Shown one piece after another: positions 22,757-32,293 of a DNA stretch of 64,000 nt. Below the pieces are notes generated by a model. That model worked only from the letters and a program-made list of their open reading frames with translations, was not told the origin of the DNA and did no database searches. Made by a program: the position numbers and the translations under genes. The stretch spans positions 1,984,001 through 2,048,000 of the forward strand of contig NZ_AP024585.1 of assembly GCF_018323885.1 (NCBI RefSeq), written 5' to 3'. Source of the DNA: Citrobacter amalonaticus (lineage in GTDB: Bacteria > Pseudomonadota > Gammaproteobacteria > Enterobacterales > Enterobacteriaceae). Numbering within the stretch: the stretch's first letter is position 1; each line of letters starts with the position of its first letter.

Positions 22757-23983
22757 ATGGATAAACTACTTGAGCGTTTTTTACACTACGTTTCATTGGA
22801 TACCCAATCGAAAGCGGGTGTGAGACAGGTTCCCAGTACCGAGGGACAGTGGAAGTTATTAAATTTGCTCAAACAGCAGCTCGAAGAGATGGAGCTGGTC
22901 AATGTGACGTTAAGTGACAAAGGGACGCTGATGGCAACGTTGCCGGCGAATGTCCCTGGCGATATCCCTGCTATTGGCTTCATTTCCCATGTGGATACCT
23001 CACCGGATTTCAGCGGTAAGCACGTAAATCCGCAGATCGTGGAGAACTATCGCGGCGGTGATATCGCGCTGGGCATTGGTGATGAAGTGTTGTCGCCGGT
23101 GATGTTCCCGGTGCTGCATCAGTTGCTTGGTCAAACGCTGATCACCACCGACGGCAAAACGCTGCTGGGGGCGGACGACAAAGCGGGTGTGGCGGAAATC
23201 ATGACCGCGCTGGCGGTACTGAAGCATAAAAATATTCCGCATGGCGATATTCGCGTCGCTTTTACACCGGACGAAGAGGTGGGCAAAGGGGCGAAACACT
23301 TTGATGTAGCAGCCTTTGACGCCAAATGGGCCTATACCGTCGACGGCGGCGGCGTGGGTGAACTTGAGTTTGAGAACTTCAATGCCGCTTCGGTGAATAT
23401 CAAAATCGTCGGCAATAACGTGCATCCGGGGACGGCAAAAGGCGTGATGGTCAACGCATTATCGCTGGCGGCGCGTATTCACGCCGAGGTTCCTGCGGAT
23501 GAAAGCCCGGAAATGACCGAAGGATATGAGGGCTTCTACCATCTGGCGAGCATGAAAGGCACCGTGGATCGCGCCGATATGCACTACATCATTCGCGACT
23601 TCGACCGCAAACAGTTTGAAGCGCGCAAACGTAAGATGATGGAGATTGCCAGGAAGGTCGGGAAGGGGCTGCATCCGGACTGCTATATTGAACTGGTGAT
23701 TGAAGACAGTTATTACAATATGCGCGAAAAAGTGGTTGAGCATCCGCATGTTCTGGATATCGCACAGCAGGCGATGCGTGACTGCGATATTCAACCAGAT
23801 ATGAAGCCGATTCGCGGCGGTACCGACGGCGCACAGCTCTCTTTCATGGGATTACCGTGCCCGAATCTGTTCACTGGCGGCTACAACTATCATGGCAAGC
23901 ATGAGTTTGTGACGCTGGAAGGGATGGAAAAAGCGGTGCAGGTGATTGTGCGGATTGCCGAATTAACGGCGAAGCGGTCGTAG
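22757..23983 (+). CDS. pepT: Peptidase T (tripeptide aminopeptidase)
   Basis: M20-family, zinc-dependent cytoplasmic aminopeptidase that removes the N-terminal residue of tripeptides. The ATG at 22757 gives 408 residues, the E. coli length. Metal and catalytic residues are visible in [14 protein letters not shown] (His78, Asp80), [14 protein letters not shown] (bridging Asp) and [11 protein letters not shown] (Glu-Glu). The C-terminal zinc His is in [12 protein letters not shown]. The dimerisation domain lies about 210-320. It is followed by a BIME. Confidence 0.98.
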   Translation: MDKLLERFLHYVSLDTQSKAGVRQVPSTEGQWKLLNLLKQQLEEMELVNVTLSDKGTLMATLPANVPGDIPAIGFISHVDTSPDFSGKHVNPQIVENYRGGDIALGIGDEVLSPVMFPVLHQLLGQTLITTDGKTLLGADDKAGVAEIMTALAVLKHKNIPHGDIRVAFTPDEEVGKGAKHFDVAAFDAKWAYTVDGGGVGELEFENFNAASVNIKIVGNNVHPGTAKGVMVNALSLAARIHAEVPADESPEMTEGYEGFYHLASMKGTVDRADMHYIIRDFDRKQFEARKRKMMEIARKVGKGLHPDCYIELVIEDSYYNMREKVVEHPHVLDIAQQAMRDCDIQPDMKPIRGGTDGAQLSFMGLPCPNLFTGGYNYHGKHEFVTLEGMEKAVQVIVRIAELTAKRS

Positions 23984-23990
23984 CGTGGTT

Positions 23991-24077
23991 GATGCCAGTT
24001 GACGCGACGCTTATCTGGCCTACAGGACATGTGAACCGTAGGCCGGATAAGACGCGTTAGCGCCGCCATCCGGCATC
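23991..24077. repeat. REP/BIME element between pepT and roxA
   Basis: Two inverted REP units: CGACGCTTATCTGGCCTAC, then GTAGGCCGGATAAGACGCG with CGCCATCCGGCATC. They lie between convergent genes. Confidence 0.9.
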
Positions 24078-24086
24078 ATTTCAATG

Positions 24087-25208
24087 TTACCCTTCGAAGA
24101 ACCAGTACCCGCTGTTGACCAGGGCTGCCAGCATCGCGAGGAACGATGGATCTTCCAGCGCGTCACCAAAGTTCTCTGCAGTCAGCACGATATGGCTGGC
24201 AAGGGCTTCCAGCGCCGGACGGTGCGGAGAATCAATTCTCTCGCCGTTGGCATAAACGTCATCACCCACACGCAGTACCCGTAGCCCCCCCAGACGCACC
24301 AGCACATCGCCTTGTTTCAGGGCATCGTAGATTTCATCAGGTTGATACGGCGGCTCCGGCGGCGCAATATCCAGTTCATGACGCGACTGGGAGATAAACT
24401 CGCCAAACCACTGTTTAAAATGCTCCGGCTGATTAATCAGATCCAGCATCATAGTGCGCAGTTTGTCCATCTCCTGCGGCAGGACGTCAGCAGGATGCTC
24501 ACGCGACGGCATGTCCGGGTCGCTGTAATAAGTACTGCCCAGCTCACGTTGCAGGACGTAGTCGGCAAACCCGCTGATCAGTTCACGGGTGTTTGGCGCG
24601 CGGAAACCGACGGAATAGTTCATCGCGTTTTCCAGCGCATAGCCTTCATGCGGGAATCCTGGCGGAATGTAGAGAATATCGCCCGGCTCCAGTTCTTCAT
24701 CGATGATGGCTTCAAAAGGATCGACCTGCAGCAGGTCCGGATGCGGGCAGTGCTGCTTCATCTGCAACTTCTCACCCACGCGCCAGCGACGACGACCGGT
24801 TCCCTGAATGATAAACACATCATACTGATCGAGATGGGGACCTACGCCACCGCCAGGGACCGAGAATGAGATCATCAGATCGTCGATACGCCAGTCAGGC
24901 AGGGCGCGGAAGGGGCGCATCAGCGCGGCGGTTGGCTCATGCCAGTGGTTCACCGCCTGCACCAGTAACGACCAGTTATTCTCGCCGAGATGGTCATAGC
25001 TTTCGAACGGACCATGGCTTACCTGCCATTTGCCATCCTGATGGCTTACCAGGCGGCTATCGACTTCACTTTCCATCGCCAGCCCTGCCAGTTCGTCAGG
25101 GGAGAGGGGATCGATGAAGTTATTAAAGCCGCGTTTTAACACCACTGGGCGCTTTTGCCAGTGACGTTCAAGAAATTCGGGCCAGTTGAGTGTTAATTGG
25201 TATTCCAT
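24087..25208 (-). CDS. roxA: RoxA, ribosomal protein uL16 arginine hydroxylase
   Basis: JmjC-type 2-oxoglutarate/Fe(II) oxygenase (YcfD) that hydroxylates Arg81 of ribosomal protein L16. The start MEYQLTLNWPEF at 25208 gives 373 residues, as in E. coli. The iron site HxD...H is seen as HLDQYDVF (His125, Asp127) and GFPHEGYALEN (His187). The C-terminal winged-helix part follows the JmjC domain. It is transcribed on the same strand as phoQ, 96 bases downstream of it. Confidence 0.97.
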   Translation of the reverse strand: MEYQLTLNWPEFLERHWQKRPVVLKRGFNNFIDPLSPDELAGLAMESEVDSRLVSHQDGKWQVSHGPFESYDHLGENNWSLLVQAVNHWHEPTAALMRPFRALPDWRIDDLMISFSVPGGGVGPHLDQYDVFIIQGTGRRRWRVGEKLQMKQHCPHPDLLQVDPFEAIIDEELEPGDILYIPPGFPHEGYALENAMNYSVGFRAPNTRELISGFADYVLQRELGSTYYSDPDMPSREHPADVLPQEMDKLRTMMLDLINQPEHFKQWFGEFISQSRHELDIAPPEPPYQPDEIYDALKQGDVLVRLGGLRVLRVGDDVYANGERIDSPHRPALEALASHIVLTAENFGDALEDPSFLAMLAALVNSGYWFFEG

Positions 25209-25304
25209 ATTGAGCTTCCACAGGCTGGGGCGGGTATCTGTCACCGATTATAACGGATGCTTAACCAGATGCGTGCAGTTGGCTCATATTTATTACATTT
25301 TGGT

Positions 25305-26768
25305 TTAGTCGTCTTTCGGCCCCGGTTGTTGATGTCCAAAAATGACTTCCATACGTGCACCGCCGAGCAGGCTGTCGCTGGCAACGATTTTGCCATCGTA
25401 TTGCTCGGTAATTTCTCGCGCCACCGCCAGTCCTACGCCTTGCCCCGGACGCATCGTATCCACGCGTTGACCGCGGTCAAAGACCAGATCGCGCTTGCTG
25501 AGTGGGATCCCTGGACCGTCATCTTCCACCACGATGTACAGATGATCGTCGGTCTGGCGGGCAGAAATCTCAACAAACTCGAGACAGTACTTGCAGGCAT
25601 TATCCAGCACGTTGCCCATCACCTCGACAAAATCGTTCTGCTCGCCGACAAAGCTGATTTCCGGTGAGATATCGAGGCTAATGTTCACGCCTTTACGCTG
25701 ATACACTTTGTTCAGCGCCGAGGTGAGATTATCCAGCAGCGGTGCGACCGGATGCAGCTCGCGGCTCAGTAGGACACCCCCGCCGCGCATACTGGCGCGA
25801 TGCAGATAGTAGCCGATTTGCTGTGAAATCCGGCTGATCTGTTCGAGCATTACCGGTTCTGCCTCGCTGACGCTCATCTTATCGCTACGCATCGAACGCA
25901 ACGTACTTTGCAGCACGGCGAGCGGCGTCTTCAGGCTGTGGGTGAGATCGGTCAGCGTGGTGCGGTATTTGTCATAACGTTCGCGCTCGCTTTTCAACAG
26001 GCGGTTCAGGTTACGCACCAGGCTGGTCAATTCCCGCGTCGTTGCAGGGTTAAGCTGTTCGCGGTGGTGTTCTTCCAGTTCGCGCACCTCACGAGCCAGT
26101 GCCTCAATGGGGCGCAAACTCCACCAGGCCGCCACCCAGAGCAGGGGAATGACCAGCAACAGGTTGGCAGCCAGCACATAAATAAACCAGCTCCAGACCA
26201 TATACGAGCGTTTAAGCTCAATCGGAATGGTGTCTACCACCACAATCGTCAGTTGCGGCATGCGCGCGGTAGCCGGGTAGACGTTAACCGCCACCGAGTG
26301 GGTCATTTCGGCGTCGTCGTCATCTTCCCGAACCTCTTTCAATCGTTCCTGAACGGAGTGATCGTCATTGAGCAGCGAGCTGCTGGCGCTGATGTCGGCT
26401 TCTATTTCATGAAAACCATTACTTTTCAGCCAGTCGGGCTGAATCAGTCTGACCAGCCAGGGGACGTTACGCTGGGCCCACAGCAGTTTGCCGTTCTCAT
26501 CATAGATCAACGACATCGTGGGGCTCTGCATGTCGAGGTGCTCGGGAAGTTCGACGTGGATCTTATTACCTTCCCATTTTGCAAGCGTATAAAAGAGATT
26601 ACTTTCGCCGCGCAGCAGACGAAACGTGGTCTTATCGAAACTCACGCTGTAGCCGACCAGCGCAACCATGCCATAGGCCAGAGAAAGCACCAGCACTACG
26701 CCTGCGGTGGCCAGCAGAAAACGCAGGCGCAGTGACAACGGAAAAAGATGACGCAACAGTTTATTCAT
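25305..26768 (-). CDS. phoQ: PhoQ, sensor histidine kinase
   Basis: Inner-membrane sensor of low Mg2+, acid pH and cationic peptides that phosphorylates PhoP. It has 487 residues. TM1 is at about 17-37 ([24 protein letters not shown]). The periplasmic domain has an acidic cluster [12 protein letters not shown] that binds divalent cations. TM2 is near 195-215, followed by a HAMP domain. The dimerisation helix contains the phospho-accepting His in [15 protein letters not shown], and the ATPase has N-box [10 protein letters not shown] and G1 box [11 protein letters not shown]. Its ATG shares a base with the phoP stop (TGATG). Confidence 0.98.
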   Translation of the reverse strand: MNKLLRHLFPLSLRLRFLLATAGVVLVLSLAYGMVALVGYSVSFDKTTFRLLRGESNLFYTLAKWEGNKIHVELPEHLDMQSPTMSLIYDENGKLLWAQRNVPWLVRLIQPDWLKSNGFHEIEADISASSSLLNDDHSVQERLKEVREDDDDAEMTHSVAVNVYPATARMPQLTIVVVDTIPIELKRSYMVWSWFIYVLAANLLLVIPLLWVAAWWSLRPIEALAREVRELEEHHREQLNPATTRELTSLVRNLNRLLKSERERYDKYRTTLTDLTHSLKTPLAVLQSTLRSMRSDKMSVSEAEPVMLEQISRISQQIGYYLHRASMRGGGVLLSRELHPVAPLLDNLTSALNKVYQRKGVNISLDISPEISFVGEQNDFVEVMGNVLDNACKYCLEFVEISARQTDDHLYIVVEDDGPGIPLSKRDLVFDRGQRVDTMRPGQGVGLAVAREITEQYDGKIVASDSLLGGARMEVIFGHQQPGPKDD

Positions 26769-27439
26769 CAGCGCAATTCAAAAAGATATCCCTGACCCCG
26801 CACAGTGGTAATGACTTCATCCGGATACTGCGCCTGTATTTTTTTACGCAGGCGGCCCATCAGCACGTCGATAGTGTGGCTTTCACGTAGCTCGGCGTCC
26901 GGATACAGCTGCAACATCAGCGAGTCTTTGCTGACCACTTTGCCATTATTGCGGATCAGCGTTTCCATGATGGTGTACTCAAACGCGGTCAGTTTGATCA
27001 CTTCATCATTGACCGAGAGTTCGCGGCGCGAGAGATCAACCTGAAAAGGCGGAATAGAGATAATCTGCGAAGCGTGGCCGCTGTTACGGCGCATCAGCGC
27101 CTGCATCCGCGCGGCGACTTCCTCAATATGGAACGGCTTGGTGACGTAGTCATCTGCACCTGCGCTCAGCACTTCCACTTTGTCCTGCCAGCTTTCACGG
27201 GCGGTCAGGACGAGAACCGGGAGAGAAACGTCATTGCTCCGCCAGCGGCGGATCAGTGAAAGTCCATCTTCATCCGGAAGACCCAAATCGACGATAGCGA
27301 TGTCAGGCAAGTGTTCGTTAAGGTAATAATCGGCCTCTTTGGCATCTTCGGCGTCGTCAACCTGATGTCCGGCATCCTGAAGCTGAACTTTCAGGTGATG
27401 ACGTAATAACGCATTATCCTCAACAACCAGTACACGCAT
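26768..27439 (-). CDS. phoP: PhoP, response regulator
   Basis: OmpR-family transcription factor controlling Mg2+ stress, lipid A modification and virulence genes. The second Met (27439) is taken as the start, giving 223 residues, the E. coli length. The receiver domain has acidic DNALL, phospho-acceptor Asp51 in [18 protein letters not shown] and Lys in YVTKPFH. The C-terminal winged helix binds tandem GTTTA half-sites ([33 protein letters not shown]). An accessory island begins immediately upstream, where purB would be expected. Confidence 0.98.
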   Translation of the reverse strand: MRVLVVEDNALLRHHLKVQLQDAGHQVDDAEDAKEADYYLNEHLPDIAIVDLGLPDEDGLSLIRRWRSNDVSLPVLVLTARESWQDKVEVLSAGADDYVTKPFHIEEVAARMQALMRRNSGHASQIISIPPFQVDLSRRELSVNDEVIKLTAFEYTIMETLIRNNGKVVSKDSLMLQLYPDAELRESHTIDVLMGRLRKKIQAQYPDEVITTVRGQGYLFELR

Positions 27440-27480
27440 CATCTTTTCTCACTCTATTTACGGTATGAATAGTTTAACGC

Positions 27481-27519
27481 TGATTATGTAAGTTGAAACC
27501 AGCACAATGAAATTAAATG
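27481..27519 (-). promoter_or_regulatory. Predicted phoP promoter with a weak PhoP-like box
   Basis: On the minus strand CATAATCAGCG (27478-27488) resembles the conserved -10 region of the Salmonella phoP promoter. Upstream, where the PhoP box should be, CATTTA-ATTTC-ATTGTG (27503-27519) has the right 11-base half-site spacing but only a poor match to GTTTA half-sites. The site is inferred by position. Confidence 0.4.
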
Positions 27520-27529
27520 ACTTTTTTAT

Positions 27530-28168
27530 CAGGCCCCGCCCTTGGGATAATCCCTGGAGCAATGCTGTTGGCATTTGATTATTCCGCAGGCTGACCTGGT
27601 CCTGGGTCATGTCACCAATCCACGTAGAATAAACCTCACACACCATGCGAGCATCTTCTTGCCCCATCTGGCGGGCAATGAATGAAGGATTCGCTACGGC
27701 TATCTGCATCCAGCCAGCATAAGTAAGCCGTGACTGACAGGCATTTCTCTGCCTGATACCTGAAAGTTTAGTACCACGTTTCCCGCCACAGGAAATCGAG
27801 TATTTGGGAAAGAAACCTTCTTTAGTATATGAACCCGATCCGGGGATAAAGACAACGCGACGTTCTTATGCCAGCAACCGTTATGGGCGGAACACACAAA
27901 TGTTTATTCGTCTGGTCTCTGGATACATGGATCTCACCTTTTTCAGGTCTACATCCTCCCAGGCCAGCGCACATATTTCCCCTGGTCTTATCCCCGTGTG
28001 TGTTGCCACTATAATGATGAAGGCAAGTTTGTGGGGAAGTGCCAAGATCAGCGCCTGATACTCATGAAGTAAAAGTGGATCGGGATCTGCTTTAACGAGC
28101 TGGAGCCTCGATACCCCCTCATAAGGTGCATGTAATATAAACTGACTTCTGTTCTCAAGCTTCAGCAT
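27530..28168 (-). pseudogene. Phage-type tyrosine integrase, C-terminal half, broken
   Basis: Two pieces in different frames. The upstream piece (28168-27881) contains LLHEYQALILALPHKLAFIIIVATHTGIRPGEICALAWEDVD in parts: the core helix and catalytic Arg motif HTGIRPGEICALAW of tyrosine recombinases. The downstream piece, from about 27750, reads the box II segment RLTYAGWMQIAVANPSF, then FIARQMGQEDARMVCEVYSTWI with the catalytic Tyr. The N-terminus is missing and frames are broken between the pieces, so no active enzyme is expected. It marks an integration event between phoP and purB. Confidence 0.85.
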
Positions 28169-28499
28169 TTACGATAAAACTGCCATTTGTTTATTTACTG
28201 TTGAAGGGGAGCGACCTTTTTTGATGAATTCTGGCATTGCAGGGTTACCCTATATTGCCATGCAGACGGACAGGCATGATGGACAGGACTGTCCGGGGAA
28301 ATGTACGGTCAGGTTATAGTATTCGCGGTCACTTAATCTTTCTCACAGATAACTGAGGGAGTGAAACTTATCGGGAAACCTCATCTGTATCTCCAGGGAT
28401 TATAGGTCGCGGTGAGGGCGGAAAGCATATAAAAGTGTGCGGACTGCCACTTATCAGCGACAGCCCGGCAGATACTTATCGTTATGTTTTGGCGGATGA
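28169..28499. other. Intergenic stretch between integrase remnant and lpxR
   Basis: These 331 bases contain no convincing gene, repeat or terminator. They probably belong to the decayed element. Confidence 0.5.
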
Positions 28500-29459
28500 T
28501 TAAAAGAGGAAGGTCACAGAACCATTGACAAATGAATAATCTTTTCCAGTTTTAAACTCCGGTGATACACGATTAAAAGATAAGGTGAAAGCGACCGGAG
28601 AATAACCTAAAGTGGCTCCGATGCGATATTCATTAACGGTATGATTAAGGGTGACGGTTTCATTTCGGGTCTGAAGCGTTTTTCCTTGTAATGTATAGTT
28701 ACGGTCAACTTCCCGACGTTCCATCCCGGCAAATATCTTGTATATTAAACCATCATTTTTTGATGTATGCATTAACCCACGAGTCGCAAGCAGACCATAC
28801 CCGTTATCTGAGTTCAGGGTTTTGTCATTGCCTATGGCAAGCGTTGCACCGTATCCTACATATTCAAAAAGATTTCCGCTTACCGCGGATATTTCTGGAT
28901 AAATACCAACATTCGTTCCCAGGATATCCACATCAGGAGTCAGCGATAGCATTCCTTTAACCGTATACCCATAGCGATTTTCGATTTGATCATCCCATGC
29001 TTGATATTTTTCAGCATTAATCATTTGATGAGCTTTATTCTGGACTTGTTGACCGCCAGCATCTGGTCCAATCACGCCGACGTCTGTCCCCAGGCGATAG
29101 CGAAACCAGCTATTTGCTACAGAATTCCATTCAACACCCGTGTACAGAAAGGCACTAAAAGCTCTGTCTCCGGTTATTGCTGTTGGTAACCGCTTGTTGT
29201 CTCCTGATGGTGAGTAAATATCTTGTGCGATATGAAACGATAACTGGCTTGAGTCTGTAACATCATGGCTATAACCCAGGAAGAGACCTTGTGTATAATC
29301 ATCGCGAGCTTCATCTTTATGACTATAAATTTTGTTAAGCGCAGACTGAAAGATACCTGCGTCATCATTTGACAATGATAATGCGATGCTATCAGCCTGA
29401 ACAACAGGTGTCATGAAAAACATTGTGAATAACGCAATGCGGGTTAATGACTTATTCAT
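28500..29459 (-). CDS. lpxR: LpxR, lipid A 3'-O-deacylase
   Basis: Outer-membrane calcium-dependent enzyme that removes the 3'-acyloxyacyl group of lipid A, as in Salmonella. It has 319 residues with a 22-residue signal peptide (FMTPVVQA cleavage). Numbering the mature protein from Asp1, the known active-site residues align exactly: Asn9 and Asp10 in SLSNDDAG, Thr34 in DDYTQGLF, His122 in NKAHQMI and Glu128 in INAEKYQ. The C-terminus ends in Phe (NGSVTFLF), as expected of a 12-strand barrel. The start has a strong AGGAGG. It lies in the AT-rich phoP-purB island with a PhoP-type promoter, and all catalytic residues are intact. Confidence 0.95.
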   Translation of the reverse strand: MNKSLTRIALFTMFFMTPVVQADSIALSLSNDDAGIFQSALNKIYSHKDEARDDYTQGLFLGYSHDVTDSSQLSFHIAQDIYSPSGDNKRLPTAITGDRAFSAFLYTGVEWNSVANSWFRYRLGTDVGVIGPDAGGQQVQNKAHQMINAEKYQAWDDQIENRYGYTVKGMLSLTPDVDILGTNVGIYPEISAVSGNLFEYVGYGATLAIGNDKTLNSDNGYGLLATRGLMHTSKNDGLIYKIFAGMERREVDRNYTLQGKTLQTRNETVTLNHTVNEYRIGATLGYSPVAFTLSFNRVSPEFKTGKDYSFVNGSVTFLF

Positions 29460-29517
29460 AAGCAGCCTCCTGAGAATTTCCCTTTTTTAATCGGCCAGGT
29501 ATTACTTCTTTCATAAA

Positions 29518-29534
29518 TTAACATAAAATAAACA
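29518..29534 (-). promoter_or_regulatory. Predicted PhoP box of lpxR
   Basis: On the minus strand TGTTTA-TTTTA-TGTTAA matches the PhoP direct-repeat consensus (T/G)GTTTA-N5-(T/G)GTTTA at 11 of 12 positions. A -10-like TAATAC lies 13 bases downstream, the spacing usual for PhoP-activated promoters. Confidence 0.75.
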
Positions 29535-29847
29535 CCTTCCTTTCTGCAATAAAATGTGGTTAATGTGTTATTTTTTTATCGCTTTATATGGCTTATGTGT
29601 GGTAAAAGTTTTTTCAGGAGGGATGGATATGAACAGTCATGCACTTTTGAAAAACTCTTCCTTATTTATTGCATATATGGGATGTTCTTGATGGAGTTGT
29701 GCGTTTTTACGGGTAGTGTATTGCTTTCTTTTTTCTGTAAAGCAGAAAGATAAATGAGTGTTATTCCTGTCCTGAAGCGCGGGATATGATGCATGTCATC
29801 GACTCTACTGCAATGAATATGTTCATTTTGGTTATGCTTTTTTATGC

Positions 29848-29874
29848 AAAAAAAACCGCATATTGCTATGCGGT
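29848..29874 (-). terminator. Terminator downstream of iraM
   Basis: On the minus strand ACCGCATAGCAATATGCGGT forms a stem-loop followed by eight T. It lies about 170 bases after the iraM stop. Confidence 0.75.
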
Positions 29875-30043
29875 AAACCATTGGGAAGAATATTAAACAC
29901 ATCTGAATTTCGCAAGAACACTGTAATAAATAACGAAGGTTTATTCAATGTATCATAGGCTAATTATGCTGATCTTTTCATATTATTATCATTTTGTTTC
30001 TTTTTTGCGTGATGATAGAGTGTAACATGGATATGAGAACACA

Positions 30044-30373
30044 CTATTTTATCAATCCGTACGGACAAATGGCTATTCTGCAGTGTAGAGCACTTGTACA
30101 TTGGGCTCCTTTAATGCTTTTCCTTCCAGGACATTCATTGCTGCACTCGATTATTTTCCAGAAGATCTTGTTAAAGGGAGTGACGTTATAAATTGTCAAT
30201 GGAAAAAATTTCCCGTCAATGTAAATCCCTGAGTCAGTTTGCGAGACACTGGAACCTGGAGGAAGGAAAACATCAGATTCATACCAAATAATAAGCTTTA
30301 TTTTACACCAGAGGATTGAAAATGAAATTCCACTCGAAGAACAGACAACAGTGTCAACAACTAACCATTCCAT
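30044..30373 (-). CDS. iraM: IraM, anti-adaptor that stabilises RpoS
   Basis: A 109-residue homologue of E. coli IraM (YcgW, 107 residues). Shared landmarks run through the protein: MEWLVVDTVV, the GISFS segment, IIWYESDVFLPPGS, a short GI segment before FPLTIYNVTPFNK, SNECPG and the C-terminal ICPYGL. IraM binds the adaptor RssB and stops it delivering sigma-S to ClpXP; in E. coli it is induced by low Mg2+ through PhoP. Here it sits within 3 kb of phoPQ, whereas in E. coli it lies near bluR. No strong PhoP box was found directly upstream. Identification rests on clear motif order and length. Confidence 0.88.
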   Translation of the reverse strand: MEWLVVDTVVCSSSGISFSILWCKIKLIIWYESDVFLPPGSSVSQTDSGIYIDGKFFPLTIYNVTPFNKIFWKIIECSNECPGRKSIKGAQCTSALHCRIAICPYGLIK

Positions 30374-30982
30374 ATTAGAGACCTTAACATTAATAATGAC
30401 AATTTTTCATAAATGAAAAGTGTAGTTGTTTTTTGATAACTCATTGAAAAAGATCATTTTTTTGATTGTGTTTTTGTTCGTGAGTTATTGATTTTATTAT
30501 TATAACGATCTTTTGTTGAATCTTTTTGTTTCACTTTTTTAATATTTGCATTTCTTTTTTATAAGTCTTTATAAAATTGGTGGTCAAATTATAAACATAG
30601 ATTTTTTCAGGGTGAGAGTGAATTATTTAATCTGTGATACCCCTATTTGTCATTGTGCATAGTGACATGCCTTATCCTTTTCTTTAGAGATGGTGATACA
30701 GCCTGTATGTTGAAGGTCGATTCTTATGACTAGTACAAATCATGTTGTACCTGGGAGGCCAGTTATCACGTTAAGTCGTGGTTATGTCTCTCGTGGGCGC
30801 TAATGGAAGAAGGCTTTCGCGTAGTGAAAAATAACGGCGTCGGCCTGGTAGTGGTCTCTCTTTCTTATGCGATGAGGTTCATTGGAATAGTGGCGTGGGA
30901 TGAATGTTTATGTGATAAGATGATTATACAGTAATCCCTATGTTAACTATTTATGGTTCATTAACTATAAGGTTGGCTGGCA
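30374..30982. other. Very AT-rich intergenic region between iraM and appA
   Basis: These 609 bases include a 300-base stretch dominated by T and A (30390-30640), typical of H-NS-bound acquired DNA. A 44-codon open frame (30803-30934) has no recognisable product. Divergent promoters of iraM and appA must lie here. Confidence 0.5.
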
Positions 30983-32293
30983 ATGAATACGCTACTTTTT
31001 CGATTAATAATGTTTATATTCATGTTTGGTTCTTTCCCATTACAGGCGGAAGTGCCAGATGACATGAAGCTTGAACGAGTTGTGATAGTAAGTCGCCACG
31101 GTGTAAGAGCACCAACAAAGTTCACCCCATTGATGCAGGAAATCACACCTTACCATTGGCCGCAATGGGATGTTCCCCTGGGCTGGTTGACGGCTCGGGG
31201 TGGTGAGCTCGTCACCGAAATGGGACGATATCAACAAAAAGTATTAATCGATAACGGCGTTCTGGAAAGTAATGTATGTCCGTCACCAGAACAGGTGGCA
31301 GTTATTGCCGATACCGATCAGCGCACTCGTAAAACCGGTGAGGCATTTCTGGCTGGATTTGCGCCGGGATGTAAAAATAAGGTTCATTATCAAAAAGATC
31401 ACGATAAAAAAGATCCTCTTTTTAATCCAGTAAAAATGGGGGTGTGCGCTTTTAATGTACAAAAAACTCAGGAAGCGATTCTGACACGTGCGGAAGGAAA
31501 CATTGAACGGTACACTCAGCGTTATGACTCTGCATTCCGTACTCTGGAACAGGTTCTCAATTTCTCCCGGTCAGCAGCATGCCGATCAGCAAGCCAGTCT
31601 GGTTGCACGCTACCAGGAACCTTACCTTCAGAACTCAGGGTTTCTGCGGATACCGTTTCCTTATCTGGCGCGTGGAGTCTTTCTTCCATGCTGACGGAAA
31701 TATTTCTATTGCAAGAGGCGCAGGGAATGCCAGAGGTTGCGTGGGGGCGAATTCATGGGGAGAAAGAATGGACAGCGTTATTAAGTCTGCATAATGCTCA
31801 GTTTGACCTTTTGCAAAGAACTCCCGAAGTTGCCCGCAGCAGAGCAACACCATTACTCGATTTGATCAGCGAAGCATTAGTGAGTAATGGGTCAACAGAA
31901 AATCATTACGGAATTAAATTACCCGTCTCATTATTGTTTATTGCTGGTCATGATACCAATCTTGCAAATCTCAGTGGGGTATTTGATCTTAACTGGTCTC
32001 TACCTGGGCAGCCAGATAATACACCTCCTGGCGGGGAGCTGGTTTTCGAAAGATGGACGCGAGTGAGTGATAACACTGACTGGATTCAAATTTCGTTTGT
32101 TTATCAGACTCTTCAACAAATGCGTAAGTTTAAACCTTTTTCATCTTCGTCTCTCCCAAACAAGATTGTGCTTACGTTGCCCTCTTGCCAGGATAAAAAT
32201 CCTGAGGGTATGTGTCCATTAAAGCATTTTATTGACATTGTGCAGACAGCACGTATTCCACAATGTGCAGTGATGGCTGATGTAAACCGTTAA
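30983..32293 (+). CDS. appA: AppA-type periplasmic phytase / histidine acid phosphatase
   Basis: Histidine acid phosphatase that releases phosphate from phytate and other phosphomonoesters at acid pH in the periplasm. It has 436 residues with a 22-residue signal peptide (FGSFPLQA cleavage). The active-site motif SRHGVRAPTK carries the nucleophilic His and the proton-donor motif is AGHDTNLANLSG. Conserved AppA stretches include WPQWDVPLGWLTARGGEL, VAVIADTDQRTRKTGEAF and LPGQPDNTPPGGELVFERW. The eight cysteines of the mature part fit the four disulphides of AppA. It resembles Citrobacter phytases, with a divergent middle and C-terminus. It sits in the phoP-purB island, not in the E. coli appCBA context. 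Confidence 0.93.
   Translation: MNTLLFRLIMFIFMFGSFPLQAEVPDDMKLERVVIVSRHGVRAPTKFTPLMQEITPYHWPQWDVPLGWLTARGGELVTEMGRYQQKVLIDNGVLESNVCPSPEQVAVIADTDQRTRKTGEAFLAGFAPGCKNKVHYQKDHDKKDPLFNPVKMGVCAFNVQKTQEAILTRAEGNIERYTQRYDSAFRTLEQVLNFSRSAACRSASQSGCTLPGTLPSELRVSADTVSLSGAWSLSSMLTEIFLLQEAQGMPEVAWGRIHGEKEWTALLSLHNAQFDLLQRTPEVARSRATPLLDLISEALVSNGSTENHYGIKLPVSLLFIAGHDTNLANLSGVFDLNWSLPGQPDNTPPGGELVFERWTRVSDNTDWIQISFVYQTLQQMRKFKPFSSSSLPNKIVLTLPSCQDKNPEGMCPLKHFIDIVQTARIPQCAVMADVNR

Larger units (their letters stand above)
29460..30043. other. Intergenic region between lpxR and iraM
   Basis: These 584 AT-rich bases hold the lpxR promoter at one end and a minus-strand hairpin terminator (29848-29874). Short open frames between have no recognisable product. 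Confidence 0.5.

Noticed and set aside
29556..29902. Small frames on both strands between lpxR and iraM
   Set aside because: Compositions look like random AT-rich sequence, and a terminator hairpin falls inside.
30374..30420. Possible PhoP box before iraM (TGTTAA on the minus strand)
   Set aside because: Only one half-site fits; the partner 11 bases away is poor. Not claimed despite the known PhoP control in E. coli.
30803..30934. 44-codon frame starting MEEGFRVVKNNGVG upstream of appA
   Set aside because: Too short to support, with no recognised family. It could be a remnant but nothing proves it.
28500..32293. Toxin-antitoxin or phage-defence system in the phoP-purB island
   Set aside because: The intact genes are lpxR, iraM and appA; none belongs to a defence family and no paired small genes are seen.
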